Source: Discostella pseudostelligera
Taxonomy: Eukaryota; Bacillariophyta; Thalassiosirophyceae; Thalassiosirales; Thalassiosiraceae
Direction of reading: 5' to 3'
Assembly: GCA_036940085.1 (NCBI GenBank)
Contig: JALLBK010000209.1
Location: 1-35,448 of the forward strand
DNA: 35,448 nucleotides
Position 1 is the stretch's first letter. The number at the start of each line of letters is the position of its first letter. Shown here piece by piece: positions 10,301-20,600 of this stretch. A model generated the notes under the pieces. That model ran no database searches, was not told where the DNA came from, and saw nothing but the letters and a program-made list of their open reading frames with translations. Made by a program: the position numbers and the translations under genes.

Positions 10301-13300
10301 AGTCGTTTCAGAGCGTCATTGCGTTGCCTCCCACGCTAGAACTTTTGTACTCAAAATTTTATCCCCCCCATGCCAGGGTTCCATACGTCGATCTCATCAA
10401 CTCTTTTGAGTTCTTCTCTGTAACATGGGCAAACGATCCTATGACGTTAGAGCCGATATATCCCATGCTGAACAATTCGTGCGGAAATGGAGCGTGCTCT
10501 ATCGCTCATGATGATAATTGCCTTTGCTCTGTAACTGTCCTAGAGGTTCCCGCTTTCAGCTCGCTTCCATCGAGGGAAGAGGTTCTGAGACTTCACGTTG
10601 GCGCATTTCATCCAGATACCTTCTCTGATTCAGCAATTAATTACAGCCTTCTCCAAGCCTCAGATGACGTCGAGGTGTTTGTGTCATCGGATTCCGGGAT
10701 TATCGGCGACACGTCAACAATCTTTAAGGTGGTCAATGAATATGGGGACACTGTCTTCTTCAAAAACTTGAATTCTACTATCAAGTTGGGTAACAATTAT
10801 GAATTGAGAAATCCTCCGTCGTTTATGAACCTTGCCAGAGTTGAGCTGAGAGATGCCGAGTATGAAGGTGTGTGATCCTTCTCCGCTGAAACCTTTTAGC
10901 CTATTTTCATTCTCATGTTGTAACCTGTATGCATACACGTACAGTTGATGCATTCTTGACGCATTTGATTCGATACCCAAGTGCTCCTCCTTTCATCTCG
11001 AAAAAGCTCATTCAGTATCATGGAATTTCAAACCCTTCGCCCGGCTTCGTTCATCGAGTATCTCAAGCATTTATCAGTGGTTCATTTAATAATGGTGCTG
11101 TTTCGTTCGGCAGTAATCAATTTGGTGACTTGAAAGCAGTTGCAGCTGCCATTGCTCTAGATCCTGAGTCACTGAGTCCGGTCATCGACGAAGATCCTGT
11201 GAGCGGGAATGTCCGCGAACCTCTTCTCAAGGTTATTCAGTTCATGAGATCGCTCTCTTTTCAACGCAGTCCCACAATAAAGTTTCGTCATGGCTTGTTC
11301 GAAGATATGTCCTTCAAGATCGGGCAGTTTGTGTTTGATCCTCCCGATCAGTTCAGTTTCTTTCCCTCTGACTACTCTCCCCCCGGGGTCTTTGCTAATG
11401 TAGGCCTCGTTTCGCCTGAGTCAAAGCTTCTGTCTATGAGTTCAGTCGTTGGCTTGGTAAGTAAAGATTGATATTTCAGATTGGTGGCAACTCACACTAC
11501 TCACCTATCGAATAATGCACGCGACATTCTTACAGTCTAATGGACTTACGAGCTTCGTCGATTACGGGCTTGTCAGAGCCGATGGGGGATTCGCGCCCTA
11601 CTTTGACAGACCACCTTCAGCTCCTGGTGACTACTCTACCTCTTTAGGACAACTCACCTTGCCTCACCAAATCAACAATATAACTAGTTTGTCAGATAAG
11701 ATCGACGAGCTGTCAACGATGATGACCGCAGGGCGTTTGAGTGCTGAGAACAAGCAAGTAATACAGGTTAGTCTCACGAAACGATCGTATTCATTCATCT
11801 ATGTTCGCCAGATGTAACTAACATGTTCATTTTCAATCACATCATAGGATGCCCATGCCTATTTCCACCAATACTATGGTATCGACTTTGCTGATAGGAT
11901 CATCTTGAAACTCATGGTAGCAACGCCCGAGTTTCACACTTCGAATACCTGTAAGCTATGTCGGTCGATTTTGATGTTGTTTAGATCAGCCGTACCTCAC
12001 TCGTCGCCGGCCTTTGTGTCTCGTCTTCCTAATCAGTGCGTAAAACGGGATCGCCGAGATCCATCTCACCAACTCCACCAAAGTCGTCCTCACCGTATAA
12101 AGCCATTGTGTACATTAACTTGTCTGGTGGGGTTGATTCGTTCAACATTTTGACCCCTGGTGCCACCTTTTGCCCACTGTACAACGAATACTTTGAAGCA
12201 CGAGGGGGTGCCGCTGGTATTGGTCTCATGAAGGATGAAGTACTTCCAATTGATGGAGCTTCTGCGATGATATTTGAATGCGATACTCTAGGAGTTAACA
12301 AAAACTTGACTGCCTTTAAAGATATCTATGATGAAGGCAAGGGCATATTCTTCGCGAACATGGGGTGAGTTCAGATGTAGATATCTCTTAATTGATTTCT
12401 CCAAAATTTTAGTTCTTACAACACATCTGTTGAACTTCTTAGTCACCTGCACAAGCCTGTTACAATCGATAATTGGTTCACAGAAACTCGAACAGACCTC
12501 TTCTCGCATCACACCATGAGACGGGAGGCCCAAGTTGTTGATGCATTTCGAGAGGGTGATGGCCCTGGAGTTCTAGGTCGAATGCTTGATATTCTTGAAA
12601 GACATGGCCACGCAGTAGGTGCCACTGCCATTAATGGGAGGGTTCAGATGATTGATGGAAGTCCCTCGACCGGGCGTCTAGCTGACGTCATGTCCACTGA
12701 GGGATCACCAAGAATCGTTGACAGAAATTTCCTCAAAGGAGAGTCGCAACAGCTGCGAGATTTTTTGAAGTCTCTCCACGCTGAAACTGATGACAATAGT
12801 GGAATTTTCGGTGATGCTTGGTCTCAGTCATTTGTTGACGTCTGGAATAAAACAGATGCTCTTGCACTGTCCTTACGCGATACAAAGCTTGCAACATCGT
12901 TCCCTATTCCAGCTGCGAAAAACGTGGGAGGAATCTCAAGCCAGCTGGAGCTTATAGCGAAACTCATTACAATAAGAAATGAACGCGGGAACGGAATTAA
13001 TCGCGATGTCTTCTTTTGCGAAATGGGCGGTTATGACACTCACTCTGAAGTTAAAGTTGTAATGGCTGAGAAGTTGCCCAGTTTAAACCATGCCGTGGGA
13101 GCGTTTTGGGCTGAAATGAAAGCACAGGGCTTGGAAAACAATATAGTTGTTGTGCAGGGCTCTGAATTCGGAAGGACGATCACTCCAAATAGCAATACGG
13201 TGCGTTCCATGCCGGATTTACTTAGTTGATAATGTACTGATATCTTACCCTAATTTTTCTGTGCTTGTCATGAAAGGGTTCTGACCATGGTAAGTTCTAC

Positions 13301-16300
13301 AAAATAGCATATATATTCAACGTGCATACTTTTATTTTGATTGAATTTAATTTCTATTTACGTTCAATATTAGGATGGGGTGGTAATTACTTCATGTTTG
13401 GTGGCGATGTGAAGGGTGGTGTTATTAAGGGAGACTACCCGAAATCCTTTCTACCCTCCGATCTAACCAACATTGGTAGAGGTCGTTTGCTCCCCACCAC
13501 GTCATGGGATGCTTTGTTCTATGCCCTGGCTCAGTGGATGGGTATTTCAGAACAAAGTGAAATCGATGTACGTTCACAAGCATTCTTTCTCTTTGGATTT
13601 GGCGTATCTCTGACGTCTAATTTTCTCTCGCCTTTTGGTGCAGTATGTTCTTCCGAATTCACAAAACTTTGGCTGCAACCTGTACACGGACAGTGACCTC
13701 TTCAATTCTGGCCAGCAAGTTTTAAACGGTTGTGGAGGCGAGTTTAATGTATCGCAAAACTGTTTACCCTTTGATTCTTGCGTGGATTCCACTAATCATC
13801 CTTTTTACTACACATTATTCACAGGCGTTACTCACTCTGCTCCAATTATATTCCAAGTTCCAGAGATTCGTAGGCTTACAGGAGAAGAACAGAAGGAAGT
13901 CTGCAAATTAGCCACATTGTCTGCGTCTACTCAACTAGGATTTGACCGCACAAAAGCTCGTTGCTACGTTTCTAAACAGGCAGTTGCGGAATCTGAGATC
14001 GCTCCTGGGATGTACGATGTGAGAGGAACTGCTGTGATGAACTTTGATGGTACACTTGCACCAAATGCTGTTAGTGAACAAGCAGTAGAGCTAATTGGCA
14101 AAACGGCAACGGCAACAGCATCGGGTGAGTGACCCACGCAAGCACTACTTCATTTCATTCCTGATAACCTATGGTCATTCTTCGTGAAATTGACTTCTCA
14201 TCTTGTTGCAGATTTTCTTATCACGGATGCCATACCACAGAGTGAAGCGCCTTCTTCAATGCCATCCAATCCGCCCTCAATTTCATTTCAACCATCCGCC
14301 GGTCCCTCTGTGTCAACCATGCCATCCAATCGACCGTCGCATTACCCCTCTTTCTCTCCTTCTGTGTCAACTGAACCAAGTTTTCAACCATCACTTTCAA
14401 CCATGCCATCAAACGAGCCAAGTTCGCAGCCTAGTACGTCGCAGTCACCATCCGAGGTACCCAGTTCAACTCAACCACCATCTGTTTCTTCAGAGCCCAC
14501 ACTCGGTCCAACTGCACGCAAAGTATTTAATGGAATGTTTCTCAATCGGGATATTGGAACTGTTACCTATGCTGGCAATTTTTCTGAAGCTGCGTCTGGA
14601 CTTTACACAATTAGAGCCAGTGGATCAGCAATCGGGGTACGTTTGATTTGAAGTCCTTTGTTTGGGAAGTTCACACGCTTAGGCGTTCATTCACAATCTC
14701 ATTTTTCACTCCTTCGATGATATTGGCAGGGGTCATCTGATAACTTTCATTACATGTACATTGAAACATCGGGCGATGTTACCTTTACAGCGCTTATAGA
14801 GGGACTAGATGCTTCACAAGCTTGGGCAAAGGGAGGCATCATGGTCCGCAGCTCATTGACATCACAGTCAAGTCATTATTCACTGTTCAAAACAAACCTC
14901 AATGGGGTATCGCAACAATATCGATCGTGTTCGGGCTGTACGAGCTACCAATACGGCAGATACGAGCATTCATCAGTTTGGTTAAGGGTGATCAAAGAAG
15001 GAAATGTCATGAAAGCTTTCTACAAGCCCAGTTATCTCTCGAAAACTGATCCTTGGTCTCAATTCGGATATGAGTTGTCAATGACAAGTATTTTGTCCAA
15101 CGGCTACTTTATCGGAATTGCTGTGACTTCAAACAGTGTCAATGGTGTCGCATCATGTCATGCGTCTAACATTCAACTGGAGAAGACTTGTAGCAATCCA
15201 ACTATAACTACAAAGCAGTGTGACCAGGCTAGCAACTGCGAATCAGGTCCGCTCAGTGGCTCATGCTACAACAAGGGCGAGATTCCATCATGGGAGATTC
15301 TTGAGCCAATCTCGAATATCTTCGATACTGGTTCTTATGTGACCAGTTTTGGATGTAGCAACTCAGACACTGTACATGACGCATTTGATGCAACGACGAA
15401 TGGGCTTCGCTGCGACAACCTCAACCTACCGTCGCAGCCACCAAGCCTTATAATTCGACCGTCTCACCGTCGACTGACCATTGCGGAACGTCTGCGCGTG
15501 TATGCCAATAAAGATTGCCCAAATTGTGATCCGGTACGATTGTTGTTTGTTATCCTGCGATTCAATGACAATCACATCATTTATGTTAGAAATCCTCACA
15601 ATATATCCCCCATGTGTCTTTCGTGATGTAGGTGAGCTATATTTTTGAAGGTAGAGTGAACCCAACAAGCAGCTGGATCGAAATAAGTCGAGGTGAACTA
15701 CCTTGGAAGAACGCTACAAGTTTTCCTCGTAATAAAGTTCTTGGTCGGTCAATATTGTCAACACATAAGCGTGGCGATGATTCCCTCATTTACACAGAAG
15801 CGACTTTTTACGACTATGACTATTCGCAGTGTGGCCCACCCCCTTTTCAAAAAGAGTATCGTGGCACAATGAACTCCACTGTCAGTGGCCGGACATGTCA
15901 ACGATGGTCGGTCCAAACTCCGCACACGCATTCAAGAACTGAAACTAACTATCCAGGAACAGGGCTTGGCAATCATAACTACTGTCGTAATCCTGATGGC
16001 CAGAGTGGTGGGGCGTGGTGTTATACCACTGACGCTAAGGTCCGGTGGGAGTATTGTGATGTGCCTGATTGCAAGGACGATCCATCTACTTTGAATGATT
16101 ACTTTGAGTACAAAATTACCTGGACAGCCACAAGAGGGAGTGACACCAGACCAATTACATCCAGGAGGTTACCACCCAAGACGACGACGACAACAACTAG
16201 TACCGCTCTTGCTCAGCTTTCTTTACAGTTGGCTGAAATCGAAGTTCCCGGATTGATTGGTGACGAACCACCCATGCCAACTCTTCAATACGATGGGGAC

Positions 16301-17506
16301 TATGTGCCATCCATCATTTCTGGAATTGGCACATTTACCATCACCTTAATTGATGGTTTCAGTGATGGATTCTCAGATGAAATGGCATTTGATGGTAGCA
16401 CCACCAAGTTTTCAATGTACCGTCCCAGTTTTAGTACGGATTCAGGTGTGTGTGTGTATTCATGGTATTTTTGTCGCAATTAATGACTCCCTGGTTTCTC
16501 AGCTGCGTGTTTCATGGCTTCCTTAGGACCATCATCACCAAGTACTTCTATATCAACGACCCTCTCGTCGCAAGAGCCTCCGAATGGGTCCAGGGTGCTC
16601 GCGCGGCCGATAACGACTCCACCACCGACACGAATGCCAACTTCAATGCCGACACCATTGCCAACAACAGCGCCACCAACAAGGCCACCAACGACGCAAT
16701 CGCAGGTTGGATTCTCTTTCACACTATCGCATGGGCGGAAGTCTGTGGTGACTGGCTTACGACTATACATGGCCAATGGCGATTCTGGTGCAGACCCTAT
16801 CAAGTATCAAGTTTCAGGACGCCTAATGGGTGACTCCAGCTTTAAAAACCGACGCGACAACCTATGCTGGTCTATCAATGATGACTTCTGGTTGGTTCCA
16901 AATAGTGTTTGTAGCTCTTCTGATATCCGTCAGCAACTTTACATGAATACACTAGGCGAAATCAGAGTTCATGCATACCCTGGGTTCTGTCTCAATTCTC
17001 TTTATGGGTATTTTTACAGTAGGAACAGGTTTACTACATGTTACAGTGACTACGACTACGGTGATCCATACTGGAATTCAGTGATCAGAGGGACGCAGAA
17101 ATTTACTTTCGACCCAATCACAAAGCAACTCGAGAATGTGAATGATTATGTAGGTTCAACGTGCGCTCACTACGACCGTAATCAAGGTCGAATTGCACAA
17201 AAAAAATGTACTGGATCACAGGATCAACAGTTCGTAGTTGCAGGAACCTCTGCTTCTGACTGGGCTCTTATATCAGAGGGAAATTTTCCATGGATATCGG
17301 ATGATAAACGGAACCCTGTTGGTGTTCAGATGGCATCTACGTATGATGAAGGAGATTCGAGTAAATATTTTGTGGAAGTTCGATTTTACGAAAATACGAC
17401 GCCATATGATGAGTACAGGATCCTCTTCCCCGAAACAAGAGATCCTGAATCACCTATGCTTGAGTTTGCAGAGCTGGAACTCCCCGGATTGTTGCTCCAT
17501 AACTAA
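4309..17506 (+). CDS. giant secreted DUF1800-DUF1501 fusion protein with carbohydrate-binding, kringle and ricin-B-like modules
   Basis: My 20-exon model is 4309-5511, 5642-6979, 7074-8125, 8220-8782, 8870-9831, 9914-10170, 10250-10297, 10377-10867, 10945-11456, 11536-11766, 11848-11950, 12037-12364, 12443-13199, 13277-13289, 13374-13567, 13644-14124, 14212-14636, 14730-15533, 15632-16445 and 16503-17506. It totals 11,580 nt and encodes 3,859 residues. All introns are GT-AG and 57-130 nt. The start at 4309 has A at -3 and G at +4 and leads into a hydrophobic signal peptide (about residues 9-28). Order: DUF1800 N-terminal part (about 205-285), two CBM4/9-like sandwiches (about 415-800), DUF1800 middle (about 1250-1550), insert, DUF1800 C-terminal part (about 1970-2255), DUF1501 (about 2268-2700), Ser/Pro linker, concanavalin-like domain, then two galactose-binding-like domains carrying a kringle and a ricin-like insert. 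There is no C-terminal membrane helix, so the protein is probably secreted or wall-bound. DUF1800 and DUF1501 are mainly bacterial families of unknown reaction; DUF1501 belongs to the alkaline phosphatase/sulfatase superfamily. Substrate unknown. Confidence 0.88.
4921..5160 (+). other. DUF1800 domain, N-terminal segment
   Basis: Residues about 205-285 contain RNELSRFLQQNTFGPTKSEL, which fits the RFLxQATFGPT start of DUF1800 proteins. WIVDQM and an R-A-Y-W-R-R-R run follow, where the family has W-I-x-x-Q-M and its Arg-rich stretch. The rest of the domain appears only after about 970 further residues, so the domain is interrupted here. Confidence 0.7.
5368..5481 (+). repeat. three tandem 13-residue APSPxSNVTTE repeats in exon 1
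   Basis: The protein reads APSPSSNVTTETL, APSPISNVTTETP, APSPGSNVTTES. Each unit carries an NVT N-glycosylation sequon, so the linker between the DUF1800 N-terminal segment and the first carbohydrate-binding-like domain is probably extended and glycosylated. Units are nearly identical at DNA level, indicating recent amplification. Confidence 0.9.
5660..6770 (+). other. two CBM4/9-like (galactose-binding fold) domains
   Basis: Exon 2 encodes two successive beta-sandwich-like units. The first starts NNLLILGDMES and ends in a strand reading SFYLDDVTVTK, the usual end of CBM4/9-type modules. The second starts GFIINPNFVYSHQYWQN and ends EYSIAGFEEVGAD. The N-x-G/N-x-F starts and D-D-V-x-V ends are typical of the fold. 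Ligand unknown. The pair sits inside the split DUF1800 domain. Confidence 0.6.
8400..9490 (+). other. DUF1800 domain, middle segment with hallmark motif
   Basis: Exons 4-5 encode DQFAEQL, then FCQRMAWSLYELLNV, then NYFDILKEMTYSPKMGE, then PDENYGREIMQLYTIGL followed by LNPDGT. The last two are the best-known DUF1800 signature (PxENYAREIMQLFTIGL, LNxDGT). The stretch after the signature (NARVMTGFSF) matches the family's ALTGW-type helix. Strong match. Confidence 0.85.
10945..12040 (+). other. DUF1800 domain, C-terminal segment
   Basis: Exon 9 encodes AFLTHLIRYPSAPPFISKKL followed by a SNPSPGFVHRV stretch, matching the DUF1800 helix LLDHPNTAPFVARRLIQ and its SNPSPAYVxRV continuation. DYSPPG and AGRLSAENKQVI with ATPEFHTSN follow in exons 9-11 and match the family's C-terminal PDYxPPG, GRLSxxNR and ASPEF elements. 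It is separated from the middle segment by an insert of about 400 residues (exons 5-8). Confidence 0.8.
12079..13700 (+). other. DUF1501 (alkaline phosphatase-like) domain
   Basis: The domain starts AIVYINLSGGVDSFNIL, equivalent to bacterial LRGGxDSLNTL, and continues with ANMGHLHKPVT, LFSHHTM, EMGGYDTHSE, QGSEFGRTITPN and GSDHGWGGNYFMFGGDVKGG. The Asp/His residues in G-Y-D-T-H and G-S-D-H are where this superfamily binds its metal ions, and they are intact, so the domain may be catalytically competent. Substrate class (phosphate or sulfate ester) cannot be told. Confidence 0.88.
13277..13289 (+). other. 13-nt microexon encoding the GSDH motif
   Basis: GGTTCTGACCATG lies between AG at 13275-13276 and GT at 13290-13291. 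It encodes G-S-D-H plus the first base of the next Gly. With it, the protein reads NTGSDHGWGGNYF, the expected DUF1501 motif. Skipping it removes the conserved Asp-His and shifts the frame (13 nt). Flanking introns are 77 and 84 nt. Confidence 0.88.
14236..14520 (+). repeat. Ser/Pro-rich PSxxPS linker repeats
   Basis: Residues with spaced PSxxPS-like words (PSSMPSNPPS, PSVSTMPSNRPS, PSLSTMPSNEPS) form a long linker between the DUF1501 part and the C-terminal binding modules. Such linkers are common in diatom extracellular proteins. The DNA contains imperfect repeats of TCAACCATGCCATCCAA. Confidence 0.85.
14527..15200 (+). other. concanavalin-like (DUF1349/LamG-like) sandwich domain
   Basis: Exons 17-18 encode NRDIGTVTYAGNF, YTIRASGSAIGGSSDNFHYM, then VTFTALIEGLD with WAKGGIMVRSSL, and a SVWLRVIKEGN strand. 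This order (D-I-G, G-S-G-x-D-I-W-G-x-x-D-x-F-x-Y, W-A-K-x-G-v-M-i-R) is typical of DUF1349-like carbohydrate-binding sandwiches attached to secreted enzymes. Confidence 0.65.
15440..16265 (+). other. galactose-binding-like domain A with a kringle domain inserted
   Basis: The host domain runs LRVYANKDCPNCDPVSYIFE, ISRGELPW, RN, STHKRGDDS, TEATFYD and, after the insert, EYKITW and LAEIEVPGLI. Between TEATFYD and EYKITW (about 15830-16072) lies a kringle: it starts CGPPPFQKEYRGT, has CQRWSVQTPHTH, then NYCRNPDGQSGGAWCYTT, and closes VRWEYCDVPDC. The six-cysteine pattern and N-Y-C-R-N-P-D/W-C-Y-T core are diagnostic. Kringles are protein- or glycan-binding disulphide modules best known from animal secreted proteins. 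Confidence 0.85.
16560..16710 (+). repeat. Thr/Pro-rich linker
   Basis: TTPPPTRMPTSMPTPLPTTA and following residues form a Thr/Pro mucin-like linker between the two C-terminal galactose-binding-like domains. It is probably extended and O-glycosylated. Confidence 0.75.
16730..17500 (+). other. galactose-binding-like domain B with a ricin-B-lectin-like insert
   Basis: The host pattern repeats that of domain A: LRLYMANGDSGADPIKYQ, then ISEGNFPW, RN, STYDEGDSS, VEVRFYE, EYRILF and FAELELPGLL. Between the strand ending SGRLMGDSSF and WALISEGNFPW (about 16857-17240) lies a beta-trefoil-like stretch: LCWSINDD, QKFTFDPITKQLENV, CAHYD, KKCTGSQDQQFVV. It matches the C-W/QxF/K-C layout of ricin-type lectin repeats. 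The match is weaker than the kringle next door. Confidence 0.6.
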
Positions 17507-17666
17507 GGCAGACTATGACTCTGTTCCGGTAAAGAATGTCTTATCCCGCCCCCCTCCACATCAGGTCAATAATCGGAAAAACTAAACGCACGATCTACCA
17601 GATGCCGACTCCAGAAGGTTTCTAGCATTAGGGCTCGTAATTGAAATCGCAGCATTTTTGTCAACC

Positions 17667-20600
17667 CTACTTTGAAATTTTTTGTTGAATTCTTTTTACC
17701 AACGAACTTAGCTGCATTGCACCATCATCGCAAACTTCGCTCTTGCGGGAAATCGATGACTTCTCATTCGTCAATCTGCTAGTACTTCGACTCTTCCCTC
17801 CGCCAACGCCAGTTCGACCCAGCGATTCAACAGCAAAGCTGTCCCTGTGTTTCTTCATTCTCTCCGATCGCTCTTGCAACAATTTCTTCATTGCGACGGT
17901 ATCCCTGAACGAAGGGTGCGTCCTGTCGATGCCGTATGAATCATTAGTTCCATTCAACAACGCTGCAAAACGATTATCTGATGCGTCAATGCAAAAATCT
18001 TGACCAGAAACATTTGCCGCCAGTGTTTCGAACTGACGTTTACGCTTCCCTTTGAGCTTTTTGTTTGACTGCCGCTCCAACTTGGCGAGTCCTCTCATAT
18101 CAAAATCCTTGTTCAGTTCATCGTCTGTTAATGTCAGCATAAATCAGTGTTAGAGTATCAATGAAACGGGAGAAAGCGAGCTTCGCACAGTGAACACACC
18201 ATCATCGCCAGCAAGAAGGAGTTCCAATTCCTCCCTGGAACTAGCAACCTTGTCACTTCCGCCACCGTTCAAGTTCATTGTGGGCGAGCTTCTTACGGAT
18301 GAATCATCGAGGAAAAATCCATCGTCGTCATGCCTATTGTCACCAACAGCATCACCAGAAGCACCTGGCTCCTCATCCGAAAATTGCGCCAAGCCAAATT
18401 CAGGATCAATTCCATACATATCATCATTATTAACTTCGTTACCATCATTCAAATTTCGACCACCATCGCTCTTCCCTGCCCTACGGGAAGCCTGTCTTCG
18501 CTCTTTTTTCTTCTCCTTACGTTTTTGGAGATATTTCTGAAATGGCGATAGCTCCTCCCTTCTGTTCACAACATCGACACTTACTCCGGAATTGATGATC
18601 GTAGATTGTGCAATCTTTTCTCGGATCTTCTCATCCAGGTTTTGCTTCCCAGGAACGAATGCCACTTCGTTAGTATGAATCAGCTCATCTATGTCAGCTG
18701 CTGCTGAAATTGATTTCGATTCAGATTCCGTTTCATTGGGATAGCTGCCACGAATCTTATTTTTCTTGTTGTCGGAGCAATCACTGCTGCTATCATCACT
18801 GCTGCACACACTATCCAACGATTTCTGTGCATCATCGTTCTCTTCCTCACTATCACTTGTCGCCAAACCAAGCATTCTCCTCGTGCTTGATCCTTTTTTC
18901 TTCCTTGCATTTTCTTTCATTCTACTCTCAAGTTCGTCATCCATATCATGTTCATCTTCGCTATCACCATCACTACTACAACTTGAATTGTCACTCGTGG
19001 CCAAATAAAGCTTAAGATCTTCCCCGGTAGCAAGCGCCTCCCAAGCATCCTTGCCCATACCGTAATTCAACTTCCGTTCCCGATCGGCATCGCCTCGCTC
19101 CCACGAGCACGTGACACGACTTTGTCGTAATGCCGTCGCAGTGGCATTTTCGGGTGGGGTGTACTTGGCTGGGAGCCGATCACAAGCATCACGAACCGCA
19201 CGATCTTGTATCGTACACTGATATTGATTGGATGGCAATACTCGAACATCAATCTCGGCTGCAGAATCCTCCATCTCCATTCCATCGACAGTGTCATACA
19301 CTTGACTAGCAGCATCACATGTCGAGAAGGATGCAATTGCAAAGTAATAACGTAACTTTGATGCTTCATATTCGCGTAACTTCTCAATGTCGAACCCATC
19401 CTCTTCTTCTTGATCGTGTTGTCTTTTTGAATTTTTCATAACCGCAGATTGGGGTGGAAAGTGTGAGTATAGCTTGGATGTGGCATCGTTGAGATCGAGG
19501 ACATCTTCATCGTCATCCTCTTCTTCGTCTTCATCAACATCGTCGTCGTCGTCGTTTTCGAGGTCGTCGTTGTCACTGCTATTGGTAGGTCGATCATCTC
19601 TATTGTTATCATCACTGTCTTCGTCGTCTGAAGGAATCCCATCACTATTGTTTCCACTTGCGTCCTCGTCCTCCTCTTCATCACTCTCGTCCAAACGAAC
19701 ACGCCGTTGCTGCTCCTTCTCCTCCTCTTTCTTCTCACGATTCTTCCAAATCCCAACCGGTGGACCCTCCACCCTCTCCTTCTCCATCTGCTCTCTCCCA
19801 AAATCACTAGGATATACCTCCACCTTTTTCAATGTCCCGGGTGGACAAAACGAGTGCAACATGGCATAAACGTCCACGGCACGGATATGTTCCCAATTTA
19901 GATTGAGGATGCATAGATAGGGTGATGGTTCATCGGTCTCTTCATCCTCATCATCCCCTTCACTAGTATTACCATCACCGCCTGGAAGATATGATTTGTG
20001 ACTTGGATCAAAGATTCCCGATGTGCCTTGGATGGAGGTATCATCATCACTATCATGGTCCTCACTTTCATCATCATCGCTATCAGCTGAGGAATCATCC
20101 GAAGAGCTAGATCCGGAAATATCCCCCCGAGAGAGAGCATTGAGGTATGCTATCCGAGCTTCCATACTATTGTCCACATTTTGACCATCCTGTTTGTCAA
20201 TGTTGGATTTGCTCCTCTTCCCCACATTGATATCCTCATTGAAACTTTCTTCGCGATCATTCTCAGTATCTCCCTCCTCTTCATTGTTGTCTTCACCACT
20301 ACCCCGATCATCCCTCTCCTTCTTTTTTTTCTTCTTCTTATCCTTCTTTGTAGTCTTACGGCCATATTTGTCCCTATCCGGAACACACCCAAACTTGTCT
20401 GAATCGAGTAATGCTGCACTGAAGCGATCATCGGAGCGGATGGCTGCGGTTAGCGATTCTCCCAGACCACCACCACCACCACTACTACTGCCACTGCCAA
20501 GAGTCAAACTTCCATCCAAATCATCGTCCTGGGTATTGCGCTGGTGGTTACTACTGCCGCCGCCGCCACCACCACCACTGCTACCACTTCGCTTGGCCTT

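Noticed and set aside
12413..12442. Extra ten residues at the start of exon 13 (48-nt intron version)
   Set aside because: The 78-nt intron fits neighbouring intron sizes and restores the DUF1501 ANxGxLxxPVT motif, so the shorter intron was not used in the model.
19474..20431. Long plus-strand and alternative minus-strand frames opposite ESF1 (Ser-, Arg- or Met-rich)
   Set aside because: They are shadows of the acidic GAT/GAC/GAA codon runs of ESF1 read in other frames.
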